Source of the DNA: CAZVFH01 sp964626415
Lineage (GTDB): Bacteria > Patescibacteriota > UBA1384 > XYA2-FULL-43-10 > CAINNR01
Assembly (NCBI GenBank): GCA_964626415.1
Contig: CAZVFH010000008.1
Location: 1-24,975, forward strand
Length of the DNA stretch: 24,975 bases
Direction of reading: 5' to 3'
The position numbers and the translations under genes were made by a program. Below are positions 15,249 to 20,997 of this stretch, one piece after another (within the stretch, counting starts at the first letter, position 1; every line of letters begins with the position of its first letter). Under the pieces are notes generated by a model that was not told where the DNA came from, did no database searches, and worked only from the letters and a program-made list of their open reading frames with translations.

Positions 15249-15854
15249 ATGCTTCCAAAGTCAGTAGAAAATTTAATTGATGAGTTTTCGAAATTGCCGG
15301 GGATTGGACCGAGAACTGCCGCCCGACTGGTTTTTTATTTGCTCAAAAAACCAAAAAGCGAAGTTGAGGGTTTTGGTCAAGCAGTAATCAATCTTCTTGA
15401 AAACATAAAATATTGCAAGAGTTGTTTTTCAATTACTGAAGATGAAATTTGCCAAATTTGTGTCGATGAAAAACGCGACCAAGATATTATTGCCGTTGTT
15501 GAAGAACCGTTGGATATTGTCGCTCTGGAAAAGACAAAATCGCATAGTGGAATTTATCATGTTCTTGGCGGTGTAATTTCCCCGATTGATGGCGTGGGAC
15601 CGGAGGAATTGCGAATTTCCCCCCTACTTGACAAAGTCAAAAATTTCCTTACAATAAAAGAAGTAATCATTGCAACCAATCCAACGCTCGAAGGCGAGGC
15701 AACAGCAACTTATATCTCAAATCAGATAGAAAAAATTCGTCCAGAACTTTTGATTACCCGACTTGCCAGAGGACTACCGGTTGGCGGCGATCTGGAATAT
15801 GCCGACGAAGTAACTCTAGCGCGATCGTTTGAGGGCAGAAAAAAATATAAATAA
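15249..15854 (+). CDS. recR: Recombination mediator RecR
   Basis: Works with RecF/RecO to load RecA at gaps. The helix-hairpin-helix is KLPGIGPRTAARLVF. The Cys4 zinc finger is CKSC..CQIC. The Toprim domain runs from DIIAVVEEPLDIVALE through YHVLGGVISPIDGVGPEELRI. The C-terminal block is ITRLARGLPVGGDLEYADEVTLARSFEGR. 201 residues is standard. The downstream small gene begins 12 nt after the stop and is probably co-transcribed. Confidence 0.97.
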   Translation: MLPKSVENLIDEFSKLPGIGPRTAARLVFYLLKKPKSEVEGFGQAVINLLENIKYCKSCFSITEDEICQICVDEKRDQDIIAVVEEPLDIVALEKTKSHSGIYHVLGGVISPIDGVGPEELRISPLLDKVKNFLTIKEVIIATNPTLEGEATATYISNQIEKIRPELLITRLARGLPVGGDLEYADEVTLARSFEGRKKYK

Positions 15855-15866
15855 AATGGAGGTTTT

Positions 15867-16106
15867 ATGCCAGACCAGTATGTTTGTCCGGAATGTGGTG
15901 CCGCAAGCCCAATCCCTGGTGTTTGCGACGAGGACAAAGTAAATTTTGTTCTTCTTGATGAGGATGCTGTTGTTCCTGTCGCTGATGAAGCAGGAGAAGA
16001 AGCGGGAAAATATAAGCCAAAAGATTTAGAAACACCCCTAGAAGAGGTCGATGAAGACGATCTCACAATAAATTTAAAGGGGAAGGGAGAAAAAGAGGAA
16101 GGGTAA
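15867..16106 (+). CDS. Small acidic protein with an N-terminal Cys motif
   Basis: 79 residues; ggagg lies 6 nt before the ATG. The start YVCPECGAASPIPGVCDEDK resembles half of a zinc ribbon (CPxCG...GxC), but the fourth Cys is replaced by DED. The rest is strongly acidic (EAGEEAGKYKPKDLETPLEEVDEDD) and ends KGKGEKEEG, probably disordered. The N-terminus recalls the heavy-metal-binding-domain pattern, but the match is weak and incomplete. It seems to sit in the recR operon. Confidence 0.7.
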   Translation: MPDQYVCPECGAASPIPGVCDEDKVNFVLLDEDAVVPVADEAGEEAGKYKPKDLETPLEEVDEDDLTINLKGKGEKEEG

Positions 16107-16111
16107 GAATT

Positions 16112-16152
16112 AGTTAAAAGTGAAAAGTTAAAAGCTAAAAGTTGATGGAAAT
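16112..16152. repeat. Heptamer array, same family as the copy inside ileS
   Basis: agttaaaagtgaaaagtt, aaaagct and aaaagttgatggaaat. It differs from ileS 3441-3481 at only a few positions over 41 nt. Confidence 0.8.
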
Positions 16153-16163
16153 GAATTTATAAT

Positions 16164-16202
16164 AAAAAGTCCCAGTTTGTTAAAATCAAGCGGGGCTTTT
16201 TT
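16164..16202 (+). terminator. Intrinsic terminator before cysS
   Basis: aaaaagtccc (16165-16173) pairs with ggggctttttt (16192-16202), one G-T wobble. It ends the recR unit; the A run in the 5' arm makes it potentially bidirectional. Confidence 0.75.
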
Positions 16203-16216
16203 AATTTCGTAAATTC

Positions 16217-16225
16217 TGCTACGAT
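16217..16225 (+). promoter_or_regulatory. Extended -10 of cysS, leaderless
   Basis: TG-C-TACGAT ends 6 nt before the cysS ATG. There is no -35 of note and no Shine-Dalgarno. Confidence 0.5.
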
Positions 16226-16231
16226 TTTAGT

Positions 16232-17725
16232 ATGAAACTTTACAACACCCTTTCGCGAAAAATCGAGGAGTTTGTGCCGATTGAAAAGGGAAAAGTCAAA
16301 ATTTACGCTTGCGGACCAACGGTTTACAACTTTGCCCACATCGGTAACTTGCGGACTTTTATTTTTGATGATCTTTTGCGCCGGAGTTTAAAATATCTCG
16401 ATTTTGAAGTCAGGGAAGTTATGAATATAACTGATATTGATGACAAGACAATTTTTGCTTCTGGTGGTGATAAGAAAAAATTTCAGGATCTGACGAAAAA
16501 ATATGAGGAAGATTTTTGGCAGAATCTTTCATCTCTAAACATCGAAAAACCGGAAATTACTCCGCGGGCAACCGAATATGTCGAAAAAATCGCTAAATTT
16601 GTCGAAGGTCTTTTGGAAAAGGGCTACGCTTACAAAGGTGAAGATGGCTCAATTTATTTTTCAATTTCCAAATTTTCTGAATATGGAAAACTTTCGCGTC
16701 TTGATAAGTCAGGAATTAAAGCTGGTGCGCGAGTAAATCAGGATTCTTATACCAAGGAGAACCTAGCGGATTTTGTACTTTGGAAGGCCTGGGATAAAGA
16801 TGATGGCGAAATATTTTGGAATCCAGCTGATTTTCTTGGTGCGGAAACAAAATTGGAAAAGGGCCGGCCTGGCTGGCACATTGAATGTTCGGTTATGGCT
16901 GGCGACAATTTGGGAGAAACGCTTGATATTCACACCGGCGCCGTTGATTTGATTTTTCCGCATCACGAAAATGAGATTGCCCAATCAGAAGCGATGTCAG
17001 GAAAAAAATTTGTCAATTTTTGGCTTCACGGCGAGCATCTTTTAGTTGACGGCAAAAAAATGTCAAAGTCACTTGGTAATTTTTATACTTTGTTTGATTT
17101 AGAAAAAAAAGGGTTTTCAGCGCTTGATTTTCGCTATTTATGCCTCTCCGCCCATTGGCGGGATAAATTAAATTTCACATGGCAATCATTAGAAGCTGCC
17201 CGAAATGCCCGTCTGCGCGCAAAGAAGATTTTGACATCATGTCCGTCATTCTCGTCATCTTCTCCGTCATTCCCGCGAAGGCGGGAATCCACTAATAGTG
17301 ATTGTCATCCTGAACTTGCCCGCCCTGAGCGAAGCCGAAGGGTTTCAGGATCTCATTTACAAAAATTCCGATCCGCATTGGAAAACGATTTAAATCTGCC
17401 CGGAGCGTTAGCAATTTTCTGGCAAATGTTGCGCGATGATTCGTCATCATCGTCATCCCCGAGCAGTCGGGGATCCACTAATAGTATTTCTGCTGATGAA
17501 AAATTAGCGACGGCACTAGAAATGGACAAAGTTTTTGGTCTTGAATTAGGTAAAGTTGGTGATGAAAAAATTCCGGAAAATGTTTTAGAATTACTTAAAA
17601 AACGAAAAATCGCCCGAAGTTCTGGCGATTATGGCGAGGCAGATAAATTACGAGAGAAAATTGAGAAGTTGGGATTTGTGGTTGAGGATTCGGGCGAAGA
17701 GTCGAGAGCGGTCAGAAAGTCGTAA
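16232..17725 (+). CDS. cysS: Cysteinyl-tRNA synthetase with repeat-encoded insertions
   Basis: Charges tRNA-Cys. The zinc and HIGH motifs are YACGPTVYNFAHIGN (C27, HIGN 36-39). GWHIECSVM and FPHHENEIAQSEA supply the other zinc ligands. KMSKS is at 276-280. In the helical C-terminal part, two low-complexity stretches interrupt the fold: about 337-375 (SFPRRREST, HPELARPERSRRVSGS) and 405-418 (SSSSSSPSSRGSTNS). Each is an in-frame reading of a palindromic repeat. The true core resumes at KFRSALENDLNLPGALAIFWQML and ATALEMDKVFGL. The stop codon TAA itself comes from the first unit of the heptamer array at 17722. Confidence 0.96.
   Translation: MKLYNTLSRKIEEFVPIEKGKVKIYACGPTVYNFAHIGNLRTFIFDDLLRRSLKYLDFEVREVMNITDIDDKTIFASGGDKKKFQDLTKKYEEDFWQNLSSLNIEKPEITPRATEYVEKIAKFVEGLLEKGYAYKGEDGSIYFSISKFSEYGKLSRLDKSGIKAGARVNQDSYTKENLADFVLWKAWDKDDGEIFWNPADFLGAETKLEKGRPGWHIECSVMAGDNLGETLDIHTGAVDLIFPHHENEIAQSEAMSGKKFVNFWLHGEHLLVDGKKMSKSLGNFYTLFDLEKKGFSALDFRYLCLSAHWRDKLNFTWQSLEAARNARLRAKKILTSCPSFSSSSPSFPRRRESTNSDCHPELARPERSRRVSGSHLQKFRSALENDLNLPGALAIFWQMLRDDSSSSSSPSSRGSTNSISADEKLATALEMDKVFGLELGKVGDEKIPENVLELLKKRKIARSSGDYGEADKLREKIEKLGFVVEDSGEESRAVRKS
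17266..17299 (+). repeat. Palindromic repeat in cysS: attcccgc-gaag-gcgggaat
   Basis: 8-bp arms (17269-17276, 17281-17288) with loop gaag, followed by ccactaatagt. It is the widely seen 'gtcattcccgcgaaggcggg' element, read as SFPRRRESTNS. Confidence 0.85.
17304..17352 (+). repeat. Palindromic repeat in cysS: gtcatcctgaactt ... tttcaggat
   Basis: gtcatcctgaacttgcccg, then ccctgagcgaagccgaaggg and tttcaggat. The ends atcctga/tcaggat pair. It is read as CHPELARPERSRRVSGS. This is another widely seen interspersed element (often 'tgagcgaagccgaagg'). Confidence 0.8.
17452..17485 (+). repeat. Palindromic repeat in cysS: atccccga-gcag-tcggggat
   Basis: 8-bp arms (17455-17462, 17467-17474), loop gcag, followed by the same ccactaatagt tail as the copy at 17266-17299. 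It is read in frame as a Ser-rich stretch. Confidence 0.85.
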
Positions 17726-17756
17726 GTTGTAAGCTGTAAGTTGTAAGTTATAAGCA
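17722..17756. repeat. gtaagtt heptamer array
   Basis: gtaagtt, gtaagct, gtaagtt, gtaagtt, ataagc in tandem. The first unit contains the cysS stop codon. Confidence 0.75.
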
Positions 17757-17868
17757 AGCTAAAGCTTGTTCTCTGAAAACAAGGAGTCCAACCTTTAGGT
17801 TGTTTCTGAAACAAGCTGAAGCTTGTTCTCCACCATCCGGAGTCCAAGTTTTAGCTTGCTTTTTAAAA
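17755..17868. repeat. AAGCTTTAGCTT-type repeat cluster
   Basis: Alternating modules: caagctaaagcttgttctc, ggagtccaacctttaggttg, acaagctgaagcttgttctcc and ggagtccaagttttagcttg. Adjacent modules pair with one another. The 23 bp at 17786-17808 recur exactly, inverted, at 22554-22576. Related copies lie at 19766-19822 and 22511-22612. Confidence 0.85.
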
Positions 17869-18088
17869 TGAAGAGCGCCGCCCCCGATTGGGGGCGGCGC
17901 TTGTTCGGCACACTGTCCCTCCGCGTTGCCGCAGCAGACAGGGTCTTAGGCCCTGCGCTGCGGCGAATCGCGGTAACCCCCCGCTGCCTTTTCGGGCGCG
18001 GGGGTGGGGCGGTCGCAATGCCGGTGACGGTGGCGTTCACCATCACGACCTGCACGGCGACTAAGACCTGTGGTCGGAACTGCCGCAC
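17795..18088 (-). CDS. Doubtful GC-rich ORF, 97 aa, behind a strong RBS
   Basis: A GTG at 18088 follows aaggaggtgaaatc, a near-perfect Shine-Dalgarno. The N-terminus RQFRPQVLVAVQVVMVN is mildly hydrophobic and the middle is Arg/Lys/Pro-rich. The frame runs through a 12-bp GC hairpin (17874-17901) and ends in repeat DNA, so its C-terminus is not convincing. The region is GC-rich and folds strongly, which fits a structured RNA equally well. No family is recognised. Confidence 0.3.
   Translation of the reverse strand: MRQFRPQVLVAVQVVMVNATVTGIATAPPPRPKRQRGVTAIRRSAGPKTLSAAATRRDSVPNKRRPQSGAALFILKSKLKLGLRMVENKLQLVSETT
17874..17901 (-). terminator. GC hairpin, probable end of the minus-strand GC-rich transcript
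   Basis: A 12-bp stem, agcgccgccccc with gggggcggcgct, loop gatt (plus-strand reading). On the minus strand cttcatttt follows, a weak T tract. Confidence 0.55.
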
Positions 18089-18350
18089 GATTTCACCTCC
18101 TTTCGGTGAAGTCGATCTCGTGCGGGGTTGATCTCTCCGCCCCAGTCATGCACTAACCTGCGATGGCTGGGGGCGGAGGTGCTCGTCAATTAGGGGGCGG
18201 AGTAGGATTTAGCTAGTCCGGTGGACCCACCTCCTTTCTTTCTTCGCGCTCATTCTCTAAAGCGCGATTGTATGGTAGTCGGCAGCCACAGATTGTGGCC
18301 AGTTCTGTGCGTGTTTTTTCTCACCACGCACTCGACCTGCCGACTTTTCG
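18075..18350 (-). ncRNA. GC-rich, highly structured leader or non-coding RNA (minus strand)
   Basis: Downstream of a consensus promoter the minus strand folds repeatedly. agtcggcag pairs with ctgccgact and encloses hairpins gtgcgtg/cacgcac and ccaca/tgtgg. Then come tcgcgct/agcgcga and ggaggtg/cacctcc, which hides the first Shine-Dalgarno, and ctccgcccc/ggggcggag. Last, gcacga/tcgtgc with ttcacc/ggtgaa encloses the second Shine-Dalgarno and the GTG at 18088. The stretch is far more GC-rich than nearby genes, as structured RNAs in AT-rich genomes often are. I found no motif of tmRNA, RNase P RNA, SRP RNA or a known riboswitch. Confidence 0.5.
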
Positions 18351-18358
18351 TATTTTCT

Positions 18359-18387
18359 ATTATAGCAAATACTTTTTGGTTTGTCAA
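18359..18387 (-). promoter_or_regulatory. Perfect-consensus sigma-70 promoter, minus strand
   Basis: On the minus strand TTGACA (18387-18382), a 17-bp spacer and TATAAT (18364-18359), with TGC just before the -10 (extended -10). Transcription would start near 18352 and run through the GC-rich region. Confidence 0.85.
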
Positions 18388-18475
18388 TACCCCAAAAGGG
18401 GAAAAGGGGACGGTTCTCTTTTGAATACAATTTTCCGAAGTTTTTGTTGACGGTCTATAATAAATCTATCTTTTT

Positions 18476-18484
18476 TGATATAGT
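18476..18484 (+). promoter_or_regulatory. Extended -10 of dus, probably leaderless
   Basis: TG-A-TATAGT ends 7 nt before ATG 18492; there is no Shine-Dalgarno. Confidence 0.45.
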
Positions 18485-18491
18485 TATCAAT

Positions 18492-19529
18492 ATGAAAAAT
18501 TTTTGGCAAGAAATTAAAAAACCAATTCTTTTATTGTCGCCGATGGCTGGTTACACCAACTCGGCTTTTCGGATAATTTGTAAAAGACAAGGAGCAACTT
18601 TACTCATGACTGAATTGGTTTCAGCAGATGCCGTCGCTCACTTTGCTCGCAAAGTGAGCGAAAATCCGAAATCCGAAATCCGAAATCCGAAACAAATCCA
18701 AAATCTCAAATTTCAAATTTCAAATAACCCAACATTTAAATTGATGCAATTTCAAAAAGAGGAAATGCCGATTGTGGTTCAGCTTTTTGGCAAAAATCCG
18801 GAAAATTTTGCCAAAGCGGCGGTTTGGATAGAGAAAAATCTAAAACCCGCAGGAATCGACATCAATCTTGGCTGTCCGGCGAAAAAAGTTGTGCGTTCCG
18901 GACACGGCGTGGCATTGTTAAAAGATCCTAAATTAGCGGTCGAAATTGTCAAAGCAACTTGCAGGGCAACGACTTTGCCGGTTTCAGTTAAAACTCGACT
19001 TGGCTTTGAAAATGATGACGAAATTCTGGAATTGGCGTCAAAATTAATTTCGGCCGGAATCTCGGCCTTAATTATCCATGGCAGGACTTATAAAGATGGA
19101 TTTTCAGGCGAGGCGAGGTGGGAGAATATATATCAGTTAAAAGTTAAAAGTGAAAAGCTAAAAGTGAAAGGAGAAAAGTCAAAAATCAAAATTATTGGGA
19201 ACGGGGATATAAGGAGTTACGAAGATATTCAAAATAAATTAAAAAATCTCGATGGGGTGGCGATTGGCAGGGGGGCAATAGGGAATCCGTTTATATTTAA
19301 TTCGTCTTTTGAAAAATTGTCAGATGGAGAAAAATTAGAAATCAAAAAGAAAATTGCTCTAGAACACGCAAAATTGGCATTTGAATTTTTTGGCGATCAT
19401 GGTATTATTGAACTACGAAAGCATTTACTTCACTATTTTAAAGGAAATTCGCAGGCAAAAGAATTACGAAAAAAGTTTGTCACGGTAAAAAGTGTTGAAG
19501 ATGTTGAAGGTGTATTATTGGAAGTTTGA
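18492..19529 (+). CDS. dus: tRNA-dihydrouridine synthase with repeat-encoded insertions
   Basis: An FMN- and NADPH-dependent enzyme that reduces uridines in tRNA. It is a TIM-barrel enzyme with LLSPMAGYTNSAFR (FMN site), VVQLFGKNPENF, DINLGCPAKKVVRSGHGVALL (catalytic Cys), VSVKTRLGF, IIHGRTY, IIGNGDI and AIGRGAIGNPFIF. 345 residues against the usual ~320. Two extra segments are visible. One, between AHFA and TFKLMQF, is encoded by a palindrome plus heptamers. The other, LKVKSEKLKVKGEKSK, is encoded by an aaaagt array before the GNGDI strand. The start is ATG 18492, which fits the -10 at 18476-18484; the frame upstream is not conserved. Confidence 0.94.
   Translation: MKNFWQEIKKPILLLSPMAGYTNSAFRIICKRQGATLLMTELVSADAVAHFARKVSENPKSEIRNPKQIQNLKFQISNNPTFKLMQFQKEEMPIVVQLFGKNPENFAKAAVWIEKNLKPAGIDINLGCPAKKVVRSGHGVALLKDPKLAVEIVKATCRATTLPVSVKTRLGFENDDEILELASKLISAGISALIIHGRTYKDGFSGEARWENIYQLKVKSEKLKVKGEKSKIKIIGNGDIRSYEDIQNKLKNLDGVAIGRGAIGNPFIFNSSFEKLSDGEKLEIKKKIALEHAKLAFEFFGDHGIIELRKHLLHYFKGNSQAKELRKKFVTVKSVEDVEGVLLEV
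18635..18732 (+). repeat. Compound repeat inserted in dus
   Basis: A perfect hairpin, cgctcacttt (18635-18644) / aaagtgagcg (18651-18660), is followed by (aaatccg)x4, aaacaaatcc and (aaatttc)x2. It is read as ENPKSEIRNPKQIQNLKFQI. Confidence 0.75.
19135..19191 (+). repeat. Second heptamer array in dus
   Basis: agttaaaagttaaaagtga, aaagcta, aaagtga, aaggaga, aaagtca, aaaatcaaa. It encodes alternating Lys/Val/Ser. Same family as 3441-3481 and 16112-16152. Confidence 0.75.
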
Positions 19530-19560
19530 AAAAATTAGAATAAAAAATGAAGCCAAAATA

Positions 19561-19596
19561 GCGGAAATAATTTCGCGATCGCGAAATTATTTCCGC
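19561..19596. repeat. Perfect 36-bp palindrome, CGCGATCGCG centre
   Basis: Arms 19561-19578 and 19579-19596 are exact reverse complements without spacer, 31 bp after the dus stop. A T-rich run follows at about 19618-19627, too far away for a classical terminator. Confidence 0.9.
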
Positions 19597-19665
19597 AAAA
19601 CGACAAATTTTAACTTATAATTTTTTTCATCATTTAAATATTTGGCATGCATCTATGGCAGGGGA

Positions 19666-19694
19666 TTGACAAACATCTAAGAATTTGCTAGGAT
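19666..19694 (+). promoter_or_regulatory. Promoter of the secreted-protein operon
   Basis: TTGACA (19666-19671), a 17-bp spacer ending TGC, and TAGGAT (19689-19694). It shares ttgacaaac and tttgcta with the minus-strand promoter at 18359-18387, and the TTGACA/TGC layout with the one at 24877-24905. Confidence 0.75.
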
Positions 19695-19722
19695 AAGGTT
19701 ATAAGTTGAGGGTAAGCAGTAG

Positions 19723-19745
19723 AAGGAGGCGGACGCCTCTTTTTT
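19723..19745 (+). terminator. Attenuator-like hairpin about 25 nt after the transcription start
   Basis: gaggc (19726-19730), loop ggac and gcctc (19735-19739), then six T. The 5' arm contains aaggagg, a Shine-Dalgarno-like sequence. Placed directly after a promoter and before an operon, it may act as an attenuator or give a ~45-nt RNA. Confidence 0.65.
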
Positions 19746-19765
19746 GTATGTGCGTTGTAGTGGCG

Positions 19766-19822
19766 GAGTTCAAGCTTTAGCTTGTTTGTTTTGATGGAAG
19801 CAAACTAAAGTTTGCCCTCCAA
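19766..19822. repeat. AAGCTTTAGCTT-type repeat
   Basis: ggagttcaagctttagcttg faces caaactaaagtttgccctcc across gatggaag. Same family as 17755-17868. Confidence 0.8.
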
Positions 19823-20044
19823 TAGAAAGATTTACGGGCAGAAATCTAGCTGGGATTTGGGGAAATATGGGCAGCCGAAGTTAAACGAACGGCATACCGT
19901 CCCCATAAACAATGTGGGACAGCCGCTTTCGTTGTCGGTTGTTTCTCGCCTTCTTCCTGGCTGGATTTCTGTCCGCCCTTCGACTTTGCTCAGGGCGGTC
20001 GGCACATTAACAAGCCCCGAGGGGCTGAAGGAGGAGTGATCGCA
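19823..20044 (+). promoter_or_regulatory. Structured leader of the secreted-protein operon
   Basis: Several hairpins in a row: agattt/aaatct, gccg/cggc, acgg/ccgt, cccca/tgtggg, ccgccct/agggcgg (a cttcgac..gctcagg-type repeat) and agcccc/ggggct just before gaaggagg. An open frame ending LTSPEGLKEE (stop TGA 20037-20039) overlaps the ribosome binding site of the next gene exactly as that gene's end does with its successor. A small leader peptide is therefore possible but unproven. Confidence 0.45.
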
Positions 20045-20992
20045 ATGAGAAACATTGCGGTAATTGTAGTTTTTTTGATGATTTTGACTGCTAATGTTTT
20101 TTCTGAATCAATTTCCGCCACTACTTGGAGTCTGTCCGGATTAGTCGCTAAGACATATACCACAACAATTCCCGGAGTAACTCTCCGAATTGATTTTGCG
20201 TCGGCTCCGGATGCCGAGGAGACGGCAGTTTATTATGGCGCTTCTACACAAATTCCCTTGCCAAACTGGCAGGAGTTTGCTGTTGCTCGGATTTTTGTGG
20301 ATATTGATCCTTATTCTCCAACATCGAAGCAAAAACTTCAAACAAACTGGGAGTTTGTGCCGGGCGAGTCGCGAGTTGTTTATTCGTGGCTTTCTGCCGG
20401 CAAGAATATCTTTCGTCTTGATTTGCTTGGAATTCGAAAGTCACAGGTTGATTTGCCGATCGGTCACATTGGCACTGGCAAGAAACCGGTGATTCGCTCT
20501 TTTTCCCTTGAGTTTTATGTTCAGGAGCTTGAAGGCGATACTGCCGCCCAAAGGGAGTATTTCTGGTCGCGTTATGCGGCGCAGGGAATATTCCTTCGGC
20601 GCGAAAAAGTTAAGCCGATTACTCCTGTGATTATTGAGAACAAGGTTGAGAATTCATTGGCGGATCCGCCAGCAGTGGCGGAAAAGCCAAAGCCGGTTTG
20701 GGCGATTGAGTTTGTTGGGTTTGATGATGAAACACTCAAGTTTTCAATCGCGTCGATTTCTGTGCCTAAGGATCAGTTGGATAAGTTGGCACAGGATGGC
20801 AAGATTCTTTATCGTTTTGTCACTGACAAGTTTGATAATGGAAATCGCGCAATCATCTTTCAGAATTTGCCAACTGCTGGTGTATACTGGTTTCGATTAG
20901 GGGATGAAGAGGGCTGGCAAGTACTGGAGATCGACCCTGCGGTTAACGCGGTCATTAACGCTCCGGCGAAGCCGGAGAGCGAAGAGGAGTGA
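20045..20992 (+). CDS. Secreted protein of unknown function
   Basis: 315 residues. The signal peptide is MRNIAVIVVFLMILTANVFS, with likely cleavage after FS or shortly beyond. The mature part looks beta-rich (TYTTTIPGVTLRIDF, EFAVARIFVDIDP, WEFVPGESRVVYSWL, FSLEFYVQEL). A Pro/Lys linker (DPPAVAEKPKPVW) then leads to a second domain (AIEFVGFDDETLKFSIASI, GVYWFRLGDEEGWQVLEID). I do not recognise either domain. I chose ATG 20045 because aaggagg lies about 10 nt upstream; a GTG at 20036 is too close to it. The end gaggagTGA provides the ribosome binding site for the next gene, so the two are coupled. It is more GC-rich than housekeeping genes but less so than its partner. Confidence 0.8.
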   Translation: MRNIAVIVVFLMILTANVFSESISATTWSLSGLVAKTYTTTIPGVTLRIDFASAPDAEETAVYYGASTQIPLPNWQEFAVARIFVDIDPYSPTSKQKLQTNWEFVPGESRVVYSWLSAGKNIFRLDLLGIRKSQVDLPIGHIGTGKKPVIRSFSLEFYVQELEGDTAAQREYFWSRYAAQGIFLRREKVKPITPVIIENKVENSLADPPAVAEKPKPVWAIEFVGFDDETLKFSIASISVPKDQLDKLAQDGKILYRFVTDKFDNGNRAIIFQNLPTAGVYWFRLGDEEGWQVLEIDPAVNAVINAPAKPESEEE

Positions 20993-20997
20993 TCACG

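Noticed and set aside
17823..18131. Plus-strand ORF of 102 codons in the GC-rich region
   Set aside because: It lies opposite the unit with the perfect promoter and ribosome binding site, has none of its own, and crosses repeat DNA and a terminator hairpin.
18381..18491. Upstream start for dus
   Set aside because: The extra residues are not family-like, and they overlap the minus-strand promoter and the predicted -10 of dus.
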